A stretch of 58,898 bases of DNA from Nitrospirales bacterium (GCA_012270585.1 JAAXIB010000017.1:1-58898); one strand, 5' to 3'. Counted from the first letter of the stretch, positions 24,401 through 32,407 are shown. Notes: a model not told the origin generated them from the letters alone. Translations and numbers: made by a program.

Positions 24401-24614
24401 GGATACGGCTCTTGCTCTCCATGAAATTTTGCAACGCCACGGCAAAGTCCATTTCTGGGACGACCCGGATGCGCGAAACAGCGCCATCAACGACATTGAG
24501 GACTATCTGTATGACGAGGTGAAAGCCAAAAGAGGCATTGCACTGAGCAACGAACAACTGGATGAGATTATCGAGCGGACCATGAGGATTGCCCGTAACA
24601 GGATGTACGGATGA
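21429..24614 (+). CDS. hsdR: Type I restriction endonuclease, motor/nuclease subunit
   Basis: A 1061-residue HsdR that translocates and cuts unmodified DNA in complex with HsdM and HsdS. The N-terminal PD-(D/E)xK nuclease core is intact (Asp152 in 'RPDIVLFVNG', Glu166 and Lys168 in 'VIECKSP'). The superfamily 2 motor follows, with Walker A 'TQGSGKS' (Lys340), motif II 'VLVDESHRTQFG', motif III 'FTGTPL' and motif VI 'LLQAIARVNRLHEGK'. A helical C-terminal domain completes the family's normal length. It is separated from hsdS by 3.5 kb of TIR, DUF3800 and remnant sequence and has its own palindromic upstream region, so it is probably transcribed separately. Confidence 0.95.
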   Translation: MPSFQFNEKYLSQIPALLELVNLGYEYLTPEQAFKARRKKLGDVLLETTLRRQIRKINRIHYRGREYRFSEENIQSAVQKIKNIQYAGLLKTNEAVYDLLTLGTAMEQSIEGDSKSFTLNYVDWKNPSNNAFYVTAEFPVERTRSTETARPDIVLFVNGIPFAVIECKSPGDKVEAAISQTIRNQTEEYIPRLFIYTQLLMSINKNDARYATAGTEQKFWSLWREKEDSEKVVEQVVNRPLKEETKDALFSGDFAAARRYFDELGARQITEQDRAIYSLCRPERLMELSRLFTLFDAGKKKISRYQQFFVVRSALERVKTFDDEGRRKGGMIWHTQGSGKSLTMVWLARLLAMDKEITNPRIIMATDRKDLDRQIEKVFRQCGIEPERAATGRELLELIRSKTPVVTTLVHKFDKALNAGSLSDEDPNVFVLVDESHRTQFGTLAARMRQILPRSCYLGFTGTPLTNEQKNNFVKFGGLIEPSYSVRQALDDEAIVPLLYEGRHVEMEQDKAAVDLWFERYTADLSEKQKADLKRKYARANTLNKAKRVVYMRAFDISEHYRANWQSTGFKGQLVAPDKATAIQYHQFMKEMEAVSSEVVISPPDMREGFEDVDERPNSEVRNFWDSMMKRFGSETQYSENIIERFKSAEEPEILIVVDKLLTGFDAPVNTVLYLCRKLREHTLLQAIARVNRLHEGKDFGYIVDYEGILGELNTALTMYDALEGFNEKDLEHALVSVNEQIEKLPQKRSHLWDVFREVKNQADEEEYEQLLGDDVRRDDFYRLLAEYAKTLAVALSSHKFLTDTDETALRHYREDLKRFENLRKSVKRRYADTVDYREHEPKIRKLLDTHIQADTVTQINKPENVFHGLPMGESGVDVEYGSKTEASRADSIAHLMKRTISEKMEEDPAFYQKFSNLIQRVIDEFRAERISGVEYLDRVSRLKKDFDSRGNEDVPEKLRLNRDAAAFFGVIKPVFETSGCNADTCDGHSADTALALHEILQRHGKVHFWDDPDARNSAINDIEDYLYDEVKAKRGIALSNEQLDEIIERTMRIARNRMYG

Positions 24615-25321
24615 GCCGGAGAGCGGAGTCGATCACGTATGGACGGGAGGCGATTGCTTTTGACGTCCTTCCTCTGAAGAGAAAAACCTTGGAGATTGCC
24701 GTTCACCCGGATAAATCCGTTGTTGTGAAAGCTCCGCTGGGAAGCGATCCGGAAGAAATTGTGTGCAGAGTACAGAGACGCGCCGGATGGATTCATCGTC
24801 AGAGGCTTTACTTTGAACAATTTGAGCCGAGAACTCCGCCGCGCCGCCACGTGAGTGGAGAATCCCATCTTTATCTTGGACGAAAATATCGGCTGAAAAT
24901 CAGGAGATCCAAAACCCCGCAGGTTTTGTTAAGGAGCGGATTTTTCCATATTCAATCTCCAACTCTTTCCCCGGACCATATTCAAAAGCTGCTGGAAGAG
25001 TGGTATTTGCAAAAAGCCTTAACCTGCTTCCAGGCCGTCTTTCACCTGTGTTGGGAGAAATTCAAAAACAACGGCGTTACCAAGCCAGATCTGAAAATAG
25101 GAAAAATGAAAGCCCGTTGGGGAAGCCTGTCAAAAAACGGCCGGCTGACGCTCAATCTGGACTTGATCAAAGCTCCGAAAGCGTGCATTGAATACGTCGT
25201 GATTCACGAGCTTTGCCACCTTTCACACCATCATCACGATTCTGACTTTTACAATCTGTTGGACCGCTGCTTGCCGGACTGGACTCAAAGAAAACATACT
25301 CTGGAACTGGCATTGGTTTAG
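24611..25321 (+). CDS. YgjP/M48-type zinc metallopeptidase
   Basis: A 236-residue protein of the YgjP (DUF45, SprT-like) metallopeptidase family. The zinc motif HELCH (199-203) is followed by 'HHHDSDFYNLLDRCLPDW', which supplies the third ligand, and 'KARWGSLSKNGRLTLNLDL' is the conserved block before it. The start codon overlaps the hsdR stop (ATGA), so it is translationally coupled to hsdR. This pairing recurs in other type I loci, but the protein's role there is unknown: processing of the restriction complex, or an independent protease. It closes the defence island; the repeat-containing gap follows directly. Confidence 0.88.
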   Translation: MSRRAESITYGREAIAFDVLPLKRKTLEIAVHPDKSVVVKAPLGSDPEEIVCRVQRRAGWIHRQRLYFEQFEPRTPPRRHVSGESHLYLGRKYRLKIRRSKTPQVLLRSGFFHIQSPTLSPDHIQKLLEEWYLQKALTCFQAVFHLCWEKFKNNGVTKPDLKIGKMKARWGSLSKNGRLTLNLDLIKAPKACIEYVVIHELCHLSHHHHDSDFYNLLDRCLPDWTQRKHTLELALV

Positions 25322-25386
25322 CCAACCGGTGCACGTACCTGCGCGTCATCATTGATTCTCGTGAGGGGAGTGGGTCGTTTTGAATT

Positions 25387-25425
25387 CCCCCCTCACCCCA
25401 GCCCTCTCCCGCAAAGGGGAGAGGG
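25387..25425. repeat. CCCTCACCCC/CTCTCCC repeat hairpin at the right edge of the defence island
   Basis: Same type as the hairpins at 37-76 and 4255-4294 ('ccctcaccccagccctctcc' then 'ggggagaggg'). It lies in the 210-base gap between the island and dapL, where base composition returns to the chromosomal level. Confidence 0.7.
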
Positions 25426-25531
25426 AGCAGATCTTGATTATCGCCTTACCGGTGCAGTAACGTGGATCCTCCGCGTCGTGGAAACGAGCCTCTGAAAACA
25501 TTCGATCATTATTGAAGAAGGAGTGGCAGGA

Positions 25532-26707
25532 ATGAGCGGTGTTCCCATCACTTATGCCGAACGCATCAGGACGTTACCCCCTTATCTGTTTGCGGCCATT
25601 GACGAGATGAAGCAGCAGGCCATCGCTCGCGGGGTCGATATCATCAATTTGGGAATCGGCGATCCCGACCTGCCCACACCCGATCCTATTCTGGAACGCA
25701 TGCAAAAGGCGGTGACCGATCCCCGGCATCATCAGTATCCTTCTTCGAGCGGGATGTTGTCGTTTCGCACCGCGGTCGCCGGCTGGTACAAGCGACGATT
25801 CAACGTGACCGTGGATCCCAAGTCCGAGGTGGTCACCTTGATCGGATCGAAGGAGGGCATCGGCCACGTCCCCATGGCTTTTATCGACCCGGGCGACGCC
25901 GTGCTCGTCCCAAGCCCCGGGTATCCCGTGTATCCGGTGGCTGCCGGCTTTGCCGGTGGCACCGCCCATGAAATGCCCCTGTTGAAGCAGAACGGGTTCC
26001 TTCCCGACCTGGATGCGATTCCCCCGGACGTGGCCCGAAGAGCGAAACTGATGTTTTTGAATTCACCGAACAATCCCACGTCGGTCATTGCGGACGTGGG
26101 TTTTTTCAATCGCGTGATTGCGTTTGCGAAGGAGCATCACGTCATCGTGTGTCACGATGCGGCGTATTCGGAAATTTTTTACGACGGCCACCGCCCCTCG
26201 AGCTTTCTGGAAGCGGAAGGCGCCATGGACGTGGGGATCGAGTTTCACTCGCTCTCCAAGACGTTCAACATGACGGGCTGGCGGCTCGGGTTTGCCGTGG
26301 GTCGTGCCGAAGTGATTGCGGGGTTGAGCCAGATCAAGAGCAATCTGGATTCGGGCCAATTTCAAGCCGTTCAAGAAGCCGGGATCACGGCCCTGGAGTC
26401 CGACGATCGACTCACCGCCGGGCTCCGGGCCATTTACCAGGAACGCCGTGACGTACTGGTCGCGGGCTTGAGAAACCTCGGGCTCGAGTTTGAGACGCCC
26501 TCGGCGACGTTCTACGTCTGGATCGAGGTGCCCAAAGGCTATACCTCCGCGTCCTTTACGGCGCACCTGCTGGAAAAGGCCGGGATCGTGACCACGCCGG
26601 GAAACGGTTTCGGGGCTCCGGGCGAAGGCTACATTCGCATGGCCCTCACCACGACCAAGGAACGATTAGCCGAAGCCGCGGACCGGCTGAAACAAATCGG
26701 ATGGTAA
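25532..26707 (+). CDS. dapL: LL-diaminopimelate aminotransferase
   Basis: A 391-residue class I PLP aminotransferase. It makes LL-diaminopimelate directly from tetrahydrodipicolinate for lysine and peptidoglycan, bypassing the acylated route. 'INLGIGDPDLPTPDPI', 'GSKEGIGHVPMAF', 'NSPNNPTS', 'SLSKTFNMTGWRLGF' (PLP Lys243) and 'GEGYIRMALTTTKERL' are all typical of DapL. A broader aspartate/alanine aminotransferase activity cannot be excluded by sequence. The ATG at 25532 has AAGGAG at 25518-25523, 8 bases upstream; an in-frame GTG at 25523 overlaps that site and is unlikely. It stands alone and is followed by folK-panC. Confidence 0.85.
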   Translation: MSGVPITYAERIRTLPPYLFAAIDEMKQQAIARGVDIINLGIGDPDLPTPDPILERMQKAVTDPRHHQYPSSSGMLSFRTAVAGWYKRRFNVTVDPKSEVVTLIGSKEGIGHVPMAFIDPGDAVLVPSPGYPVYPVAAGFAGGTAHEMPLLKQNGFLPDLDAIPPDVARRAKLMFLNSPNNPTSVIADVGFFNRVIAFAKEHHVIVCHDAAYSEIFYDGHRPSSFLEAEGAMDVGIEFHSLSKTFNMTGWRLGFAVGRAEVIAGLSQIKSNLDSGQFQAVQEAGITALESDDRLTAGLRAIYQERRDVLVAGLRNLGLEFETPSATFYVWIEVPKGYTSASFTAHLLEKAGIVTTPGNGFGAPGEGYIRMALTTTKERLAEAADRLKQIGW

Positions 26708-26773
26708 CCATTCCTCCATCATCGCGTTTGCCGTCACGACGACGGAGAGCCGGGACGTGAATACGGGGAAGGG

Positions 26774-27331
26774 GTGAGCGTCGAAACCGTCTTTATCGCC
26801 TTCGGATCGAACCAGGGGGACCGGCAGGACTTTTGTGACCGGGCCGTGGCCTTGATGAGGCTGCTGCCCCATTCCACGCTGACGGGCGTCTCGTCGTATT
26901 ACGAGACCGAACCCATCGACATGGCTCGCGGGCACGAGGCCACGTGGTTTTATAACGGTGTCGTTCGTCTTGAGACCCAACTCCAACCGGAGCACCTGTT
27001 GGCCATTTGCCTGGAAACGGAACGGGGTCTCGGTCGCGGCCCCGGGCCTCGCAACGTCTCCCGCCCTATCGATTTGGACGTCCTGTTTTATGGACAACGG
27101 ATCATCGAGACTCCGACGGTCACCATTCCTCATCCCCGTCTCCATCAACGGCGATTCGTCCTGGAGCCGATGGTCGAACTCGATCCGGACTGGATCCATC
27201 CGCAATACGAGCAAACAATGCAAGCCCTGCTCGACCGGCTGACGGACACCCATCACGTGCGAAAGCTTGACGTCGTTCCCGGTTCTCATTTCGCCACCCG
27301 ACCGTCGTGCTCGCTTCCTCCCGCTGACTGA
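26774..27331 (+). CDS. folK: 6-hydroxymethyl-7,8-dihydropterin pyrophosphokinase
   Basis: A 185-residue HPPK that transfers pyrophosphate from ATP to hydroxymethyldihydropterin in folate synthesis. The N-terminal 'VFIAFGSNQGDR', central 'YYETEPID' and the signature 'RNVSRPIDLDVLFYGQ' with 'IPHPRLHQRRFVLEPM' are complete. The HPPK core ends near residue 160 and a short tail follows. The start is GTG at 26774, preceded by GGAAGGG; no better ATG is available. Its TGA stop is immediately followed by the panC ATG, so the two vitamin genes form one unit. Confidence 0.92.
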   Translation: MSVETVFIAFGSNQGDRQDFCDRAVALMRLLPHSTLTGVSSYYETEPIDMARGHEATWFYNGVVRLETQLQPEHLLAICLETERGLGRGPGPRNVSRPIDLDVLFYGQRIIETPTVTIPHPRLHQRRFVLEPMVELDPDWIHPQYEQTMQALLDRLTDTHHVRKLDVVPGSHFATRPSCSLPPAD

Positions 27332-28183
27332 ATGCGCATCATCCGAACGACTCAGGCCCTGCGAACCTGGCGACGCCGGCACGATCCGCTCCGAACTTCG
27401 ATCGGGGTGGTGCCGACCATGGGAGCGTTGCACGCCGGCCACCGGTCGTTGATAAAACGCGCGCGTCGCACGTGCCAAACGGTCGTGGTCAGCATTTTCG
27501 TGAACCCGCTCCAGTTCGGCCCAACTGAGGATTACCGTCGCTATCCGAGAGACCTGTCGCAGGATCTCGCATGCTGTCGTGAGGAGAACGTCGATCTCGT
27601 CTTTATTCCGAAAGTGGATACCCTGTACCCTCACGATTTTCAAACGACCGTTGCCGTCAAGTCGCTTGCTCAACGATGGGAAGGAGAATATCGGCCCACG
27701 CATTTTCAGGGCGTGACCACGATCGTGACCAAACTGTTGAACCTTGTCCGTCCGGCTCACGCGTTCTTCGGTCAAAAAGACTACCAGCAATTTTGCGTAA
27801 TCCGGCAATTGGTGAAGGACCTCGACCTCGACACACGGATCACCCTGTGTCCGACCATTCGCGACGCCGACGGGTTCGCCCTGAGTTCACGCAATCACTA
27901 CGTGACGCCATCGCAACGCCAACGGGCACTGGCCCTTTATCAGGCCCTGTCGGCCGGGAAGGCAGCCATCGCCGGAGGGATGCGCCGCGCAGACCTGGTC
28001 GAACAGAAAATGGCGAAGGTCCTCGACGCAAGGCACGGGCTCGCCATCGACTACCTGGCGTGTTGCGATGCCCGCACGCTTGAACCGCTTGCACGTCTCC
28101 GAGGAACCGTCGTCCTACTCGGCGCGATCAGAATCGGAGGAATTCGCTTCATCGATAATCTCATCGTCCGGATTCGACGATAA
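27332..28183 (+). CDS. panC: Pantothenate synthetase
   Basis: A 283-residue enzyme that joins pantoate and beta-alanine with ATP to form pantothenate. The nucleotidyltransferase motif 'PTMGALHAGHRSLI' (HIGH-like) and 'VSIFVNPLQFGPTEDYRRYP', 'FFGQKDYQQ' and 'DADGFALSSRN' (KMSKS-like region) are all present. It starts at the base after the folK stop. The last 69 bases overlap the 3' end of the convergent SUMF1-domain gene. panB and panD are not in the window. Confidence 0.95.
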   Translation: MRIIRTTQALRTWRRRHDPLRTSIGVVPTMGALHAGHRSLIKRARRTCQTVVVSIFVNPLQFGPTEDYRRYPRDLSQDLACCREENVDLVFIPKVDTLYPHDFQTTVAVKSLAQRWEGEYRPTHFQGVTTIVTKLLNLVRPAHAFFGQKDYQQFCVIRQLVKDLDLDTRITLCPTIRDADGFALSSRNHYVTPSQRQRALALYQALSAGKAAIAGGMRRADLVEQKMAKVLDARHGLAIDYLACCDARTLEPLARLRGTVVLLGAIRIGGIRFIDNLIVRIRR

Positions 28184-29110
28184 GGTCCGGGCACACCGGA
28201 ACCCGATGTTAGGCGAACGCGTTGCAGGTGTCGCTCCATTGCGGGTGGCCGTTCGCAGGAGTTGCGGCCGGCTTCGCCACGATCCGCCGCGCACGCTTTT
28301 ATATCGCCCGGCCTCGGGACCCCGTGGATTCCGTTCGGGCATCAGGGGATACGAGTCCGGACCAAACCAATCGTGCACCCATTCCCGCACGTTGCCCGCC
28401 ATGTGATGGAGCCCGTACGGGCTCCGTCCTTCTTCAAAACTGTCCACGGCCGCGACCAATGGGATCTGGTGAACGTGATACAAGCCGAATACCGCCAAGT
28501 CCGGAGTGGGCGGGTCCTGACCCCAGGGGAACACCTGGCCTTCGGTCCCCCGGGCGGCTTTTTCCCATTCCGCCTCGGTGGGCAACCGTTTGCCGCGCGT
28601 TCGACACAATTGATCCGCTTCATCCCACGAGACGTACAGGGCCGGCCACCGCGCCATCACGTAATCCGGAAGAAAATGAACGTCGATCAGATGCCAAATC
28701 AGATGGCGCAGTTTGAGCGGAACCGGCAGACCTTGCCGGTGCAGAAACGCCAGGTACTCGGCCATACTCACTTCGTCACGATCGAGTGCATACGCGTCCA
28801 GCCAGATCCGTCGTTGTGGAAACTCCGTGTCGTCATACTGTGTTGCCAACTCGAACGGATCATCATCTTTGCGCACGGTCCCCATGAGAAACCATCCCGC
28901 GGGAATTTTCGCCATCGGTGATGGTTGAAATAACCCGGCAATCGCCGCCAGATGCTGCTCCAATTCCGGCGGTGGGGCCGGCTCGTTGTTTTCCGGAGCA
29001 GCGCTTTTCAAGCCTGCGACACAACAGAGCAGGGAAACGGTCATAACCCCCAAGGATCGCGAGACGGTGCGGGAGGAAGCCCTGATCGATGGGGCGATCC
29101 GCTCTTTCAC
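28115..29110 (-). CDS. SUMF1/formylglycine-generating-enzyme-fold exported protein
   Basis: A 331-residue protein with an N-terminal hydrophobic export segment ('VMTVSLLCCVAGLKSAAP') and a SUMF1/FGE-sulfatase domain. 'IPAGWFLMGTVRKDDDP', 'LDRDEVSMAEYLAFL', 'RLPTEAEWEKAARG', 'GNVREWVHDWF' and 'SVRGGSWRS...GFRCAR' define the fold. The cysteine pair of true formylglycine generators, expected after 'RGGSW', is absent, so sulfatase activation is unlikely; it may be a binding or structural variant. Start: GTG at 29110, whose GTGA overlaps the stop of the upstream PhoX-like gene. This indicates translational coupling. Its 3' end overlaps panC by 69 bases tail to tail. Confidence 0.8.
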   Translation of the reverse strand: MKERIAPSIRASSRTVSRSLGVMTVSLLCCVAGLKSAAPENNEPAPPPELEQHLAAIAGLFQPSPMAKIPAGWFLMGTVRKDDDPFELATQYDDTEFPQRRIWLDAYALDRDEVSMAEYLAFLHRQGLPVPLKLRHLIWHLIDVHFLPDYVMARWPALYVSWDEADQLCRTRGKRLPTEAEWEKAARGTEGQVFPWGQDPPTPDLAVFGLYHVHQIPLVAAVDSFEEGRSPYGLHHMAGNVREWVHDWFGPDSYPLMPERNPRGPEAGRYKSVRGGSWRSRPQLLRTATRNGATPATRSPNIGFRCARTLSSNPDDEIIDEANSSDSDRAE

Positions 29111-30870
29111 TTGCCGACCCGTTCGGGAACTTCTGCCGGCGGACTCCTGAACAGGATCAGTTGGCCGCCTTCGACCAGCTTGCGCTTTGCGATGATGCCG
29201 TCGCGTATCGTGTGCGCCTGGACCGTGGCCAGCAGCACTCGTTCTCCAACGCGTGCCTCGAAGAGATGCGTGACGTCGAGAATCCCTGACGATTCCCATT
29301 CTCCAATCGCATCGGGTCGTACATCGGTGCTGCCTTTCGGCAGGACGATGGATCGATCGATCCGGGCAATCCGTTGCACCTCGCCCGTGAGAGGATCCAG
29401 ACGCCAAAGCGAGGCCTCCTCGCCCGAATGACTTCCAAACAGCGGCTCTCGTTGTTTTGCCCTGTCTTCCTGGATGTAGATCAAGCCATCCCCCGCCCAA
29501 ACCAGGTTATCCGGGTTGCGAATACCCACGTCGGGATGTGAAAACCGGGCGTCGCCGGCATCATCGCCGTCGTATAAGATTGTGAGCGTGGCCTTCATCC
29601 CCTTCAGATCGACGTCCATCCGGTAAATGGTCCCCCACGCATCATGACCGGGAAATACCGTATCCCGTCCCGTCGAGGCCAGGACTGCTCTCGTGCCGAT
29701 GGACGGATGCGTGCTCACGTCTTCAGGCCGTGAAAATTGAAAGGCGCCACCGGCTTTCGCCTCCCGACGAAGGGTCCATCCCGTTTTATAGCCCAATGGG
29801 TCATACCCTTTTTCCCCGGCCTTCGTCCTGTCCAACACCTCAATCTCTTTCCAGACGCCGGTGAGGGTGGACCCTGTCCCGTTAAATTGTGCCACCGTCC
29901 GCACTCCATGCTCTGCAACAAAGTAATACAATTGCCCCACGAGTAACCCGTTCCGGTTCAGGAACGTCGCGTTTGCCGGGTTAACGCCGGAGGGAAGCGC
30001 TTTTTCAATCGTCTCGGCATTTTTTTTGCCCACGTACAACCACAAGGGCGCCGTGACAAGATGATCAGGAGACGTGTGAAGGTCGGCTTCCTGTCCGGAG
30101 GTCTCTGCTTCATCGGTTTGCGGGATCGTATCGTCTCCGATCAAGAGGGCCACCGAATTGTGCAAGCCGGACAACGGCGTCGTATTTTCTCCAGCCATTC
30201 TTCCCATTGCCGGTACCGCGTGAAGGATCCGGCTTTCCACGTCCAAGGCCCAGATCGTTCCGCCAAACGGATGACCCCGCGGATCCGAGAGTTCTTCATT
30301 AGTGAAGTAGATGGTGTCGACAAAATTGAACGTGCCTTTCTCGACAAATTGGCTCGAACAAAAGCGTGACAAGCCTTGCTCGGTATGAGCGACCTCATTG
30401 ACCTGAAATCCCGTTTCGACGATCCGGCCTTGCCGGTCACGAATGGTTCGATACGCGATTCCGCTGTTGAGAATCTGCAAGGTCCGGCGGTCGATATCCA
30501 GAAAGCTGATGCGAGCCCCCGTCAACGTCGTGCCGTTGTCGAGCCGATACGGATATCCGGCCTTGCCCTCCAACTCATGATTCACCAGCACACGGACGGT
30601 CCCTTCTTCCAACCGATAGGCCCCGAGGCCGTCCGGTTCACCAACGGGTTGATACACCTGATCAATCGAACGCGGGTTCAGGGAAGGCAGATGGTCTCCG
30701 ATCGTCAACAGAGAACGCACTTCCCATTTTCCCACACCATTCATCATGGCAACCGGGGACAGGTCTTTGGACGAGAATCCCGTCAGCACCATCCCAAGGC
30801 AGGCCAGGCATGCAACCTTCAGAACCTGATGCCATGTGCGCAAACTGATCGCCAACACGCCTCTCATCAC
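29107..30870 (-). CDS. PhoX-like (DUF839) exported phosphatase family protein
   Basis: A 587-residue protein of the DUF839/PhoX family, whose studied members are Ca/Fe-dependent alkaline phosphatases exported to the periplasm. The N-terminus has a signal segment (about 15-32). The mature part shows 'VLVNHELEGKAGYPY', 'YFTNEELSDPRGHPFGGTIW', 'FSRPEDVSTHPS', 'GTIYRMDVDLKG' and 'NPDNLVWAGDGLIYIQED', the propeller blades that carry the metal-binding acidic residues. The sequence after the signal is 'LTGFSS': where a lipobox Cys would be expected there is Phe, so it is probably a soluble exported protein. It is coupled to the SUMF1-domain gene. Phosphatase activity is inferred from the family only. 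Confidence 0.8.
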   Translation of the reverse strand: MMRGVLAISLRTWHQVLKVACLACLGMVLTGFSSKDLSPVAMMNGVGKWEVRSLLTIGDHLPSLNPRSIDQVYQPVGEPDGLGAYRLEEGTVRVLVNHELEGKAGYPYRLDNGTTLTGARISFLDIDRRTLQILNSGIAYRTIRDRQGRIVETGFQVNEVAHTEQGLSRFCSSQFVEKGTFNFVDTIYFTNEELSDPRGHPFGGTIWALDVESRILHAVPAMGRMAGENTTPLSGLHNSVALLIGDDTIPQTDEAETSGQEADLHTSPDHLVTAPLWLYVGKKNAETIEKALPSGVNPANATFLNRNGLLVGQLYYFVAEHGVRTVAQFNGTGSTLTGVWKEIEVLDRTKAGEKGYDPLGYKTGWTLRREAKAGGAFQFSRPEDVSTHPSIGTRAVLASTGRDTVFPGHDAWGTIYRMDVDLKGMKATLTILYDGDDAGDARFSHPDVGIRNPDNLVWAGDGLIYIQEDRAKQREPLFGSHSGEEASLWRLDPLTGEVQRIARIDRSIVLPKGSTDVRPDAIGEWESSGILDVTHLFEARVGERVLLATVQAHTIRDGIIAKRKLVEGGQLILFRSPPAEVPERVGK

Positions 30871-31028
30871 TCACGCGGTCGTCCCCAAAATATCGACGGT
30901 TTCATATCTTCGCGGTTTGCGCAACCGTGAAAATGGACTCGTTCAGCACCCGTGAACCAGTCATGTCCGAATCTCCCGTTAAGACGGCTCATTACAAAGA
31001 CGATTTCTCGTGTTTCTCGCCGGTTCCC

Positions 31029-31068
31029 TTGACAGATCATTCCATGTATGGCAATGATTATCATAATC
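31029..31068 (+). promoter_or_regulatory. TTGACA promoter element overlapped by a Fur box
   Basis: TTGACA at 31029-31034 is followed 18 bases later by AATGAT (31053-31058). The -10 region is covered by GGCAATGATTATCATAATC (31050-31068), which matches the 19-base Fur consensus at about 16 positions. It lies 85-100 bases before the HD-GYP start codon, in the 282-base divergent gap shared with the PhoX-like gene (30871-31152), and could serve either. Confidence 0.6.
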
Positions 31069-31152
31069 ATAATTATAAACAAGCATGGGAACGCGCGACG
31101 GTTCCATCATTCGAGAAAACCCGTGCGGAAGAGAACAAAGGAGGACGCATCA

Positions 31153-31830
31153 ATGAAAGGTTCCTATACCCTGACGCTTCGACAACCTGCCTCTCCCATT
31201 CCCAATAAAGAAAATCCGTTTTGTCTTGTTCGAGGATTTCTGCAACTCATGGAAAGCCAGGACCCGCTTATTGTCGGCCATTGCGAACGGACGGCCCAAT
31301 TTGCCCTGGCCCTTGGACATGCCATCGAGTTAGCCGACCAGGAACTTCTCCAGCTTCATTATGCCGCCCTGTTACACGATCTGGGAAAATTTTCTCTCCC
31401 CCCTCGCGTTCGAACCGGCACCAATTTATCGCCGGAAGAAGAGATGAAACATCAATGCCACCCTCGGGTCGGTACCGCCATTCTTCAACAATGGCCCAGT
31501 CTCAATACCGCGTCCGTCCTGATCGCTCACCATCATGAACGATGGGACGGCTATGGTTATCCATATGGACTTCGGGGAACGCTAATCCCGCTTGGATCCC
31601 GAATTCTGAGTATTGCCGACGCGTTTGATAAATTGACTTCTCCTTGTCCTCATGGAGAAGGACAACCCTTTGAAAAAGCCGTCCAGGTTCTCAAGGGGGG
31701 CTCCGGCCTGCGATTCGACCCGGACTTAACGGAACAATTCCTGCTCCTCATTCCCAATCTCTTCAACGTGGGAAATGAGCTCGAATTTTCCCTGTCTCAC
31801 TATTCCCCGATCGGCAATTTGGTAAGCTGA
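31153..31830 (+). CDS. HD-GYP domain protein (putative cyclic di-GMP phosphodiesterase)
   Basis: A 225-residue, domain-only HD-GYP protein. It keeps the conserved first His ('GHCERTAQFA'), the HD pair in 'LLHDLGKFSLPP' (His75-Asp76), 'CHPRVGTAIL', 'LIAHHHERWDGYGYPYGLRG' with the GYP triad (135-137) and 'RILSIADAFDKLTS'. All metal ligands are present, so it should be an active cyclic di-GMP or cyclic GMP-AMP hydrolase. No receiver or sensor domain is attached. Start: ATG 31153 with AAAGGAGG at 31137-31144; an upstream in-frame ATG at 31048 lies inside the Fur box and is rejected. The Fur box makes iron control plausible. Confidence 0.88.
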   Translation: MKGSYTLTLRQPASPIPNKENPFCLVRGFLQLMESQDPLIVGHCERTAQFALALGHAIELADQELLQLHYAALLHDLGKFSLPPRVRTGTNLSPEEEMKHQCHPRVGTAILQQWPSLNTASVLIAHHHERWDGYGYPYGLRGTLIPLGSRILSIADAFDKLTSPCPHGEGQPFEKAVQVLKGGSGLRFDPDLTEQFLLLIPNLFNVGNELEFSLSHYSPIGNLVS

Positions 31831-31837
31831 CGCGCCT

Positions 31838-32407
31838 ATGCTACAATTTGATCCGCCCAAACGGCCGGTGAACATGCCTTCAACCATTTCCCACGCGTTC
31901 CCTTCAAGAAGCCACGTTCGACGCGATGCCGTATCCTATTGCGTCATGCAGAGCCCCGTCGGCAGGATCCTCCTGGCAGGGAACGCCCGTGCATTGACGC
32001 ACCTCTCGTTTCAGGATGGCCGGCATCCGATCGACCCGGACCCCCGGTGGACCTATTCCGAAACGCCATTTCAACGACCTATCCGCCAACTCAAAGAATA
32101 TTTTTCCGGAAAACGGAAAGCGTTCACGATCACACTGGCCCCGCAGGGAACTCCGTTTCAACTACGAGTATGGCAGGCCCTTCAGACCATCCCCTATGGA
32201 CGAACGCTGTCGTACGGACAAATTGCGAAAGCCATTGGCCAGCCCAAAGCCGCCCGCGCCGTCGGAGCGGCAAACGGGCAGAACCCCATTTCGATCATCG
32301 TCCCCTGTCATCGAGTCATCGGAAGCAACGGGAAACTTGTCGGCTACGGCGGCGGGATCTCCATTAAAGATGCCTTGCTGGTTCACGAGAGCAATCACCA
32401 ACCCTAA
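31838..32407 (+). CDS. ogt: Methylated-DNA-protein cysteine methyltransferase
   Basis: A suicide DNA-repair enzyme of about 177-189 residues that removes O6-methyl groups from guanine. 'GTPFQLRVWQALQTIPYGRT' and 'SYGQIAKAIG' form the helix-turn-helix, and the acceptor Cys157 sits in 'IIVPCHRVIGSNG', followed by 'LVGYGGG'. The start is uncertain: ATG 31838 gives 189 residues, ATG 31874 gives 177 and looks closer to homologues. It follows the HD-GYP gene by 7 bases and may be co-transcribed with it. It has no AraC-like N-terminal domain, so it is Ogt-type rather than Ada. Confidence 0.92.
   Translation: MLQFDPPKRPVNMPSTISHAFPSRSHVRRDAVSYCVMQSPVGRILLAGNARALTHLSFQDGRHPIDPDPRWTYSETPFQRPIRQLKEYFSGKRKAFTITLAPQGTPFQLRVWQALQTIPYGRTLSYGQIAKAIGQPKAARAVGAANGQNPISIIVPCHRVIGSNGKLVGYGGGISIKDALLVHESNHQP

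Noticed and set aside
30927-31208. A 93-codon plus-strand frame over the Fur box
   Set aside because: It overlaps the promoter region and the start of the HD-GYP gene and has a low-complexity His/Asn/Tyr run caused by the AT-rich operator.
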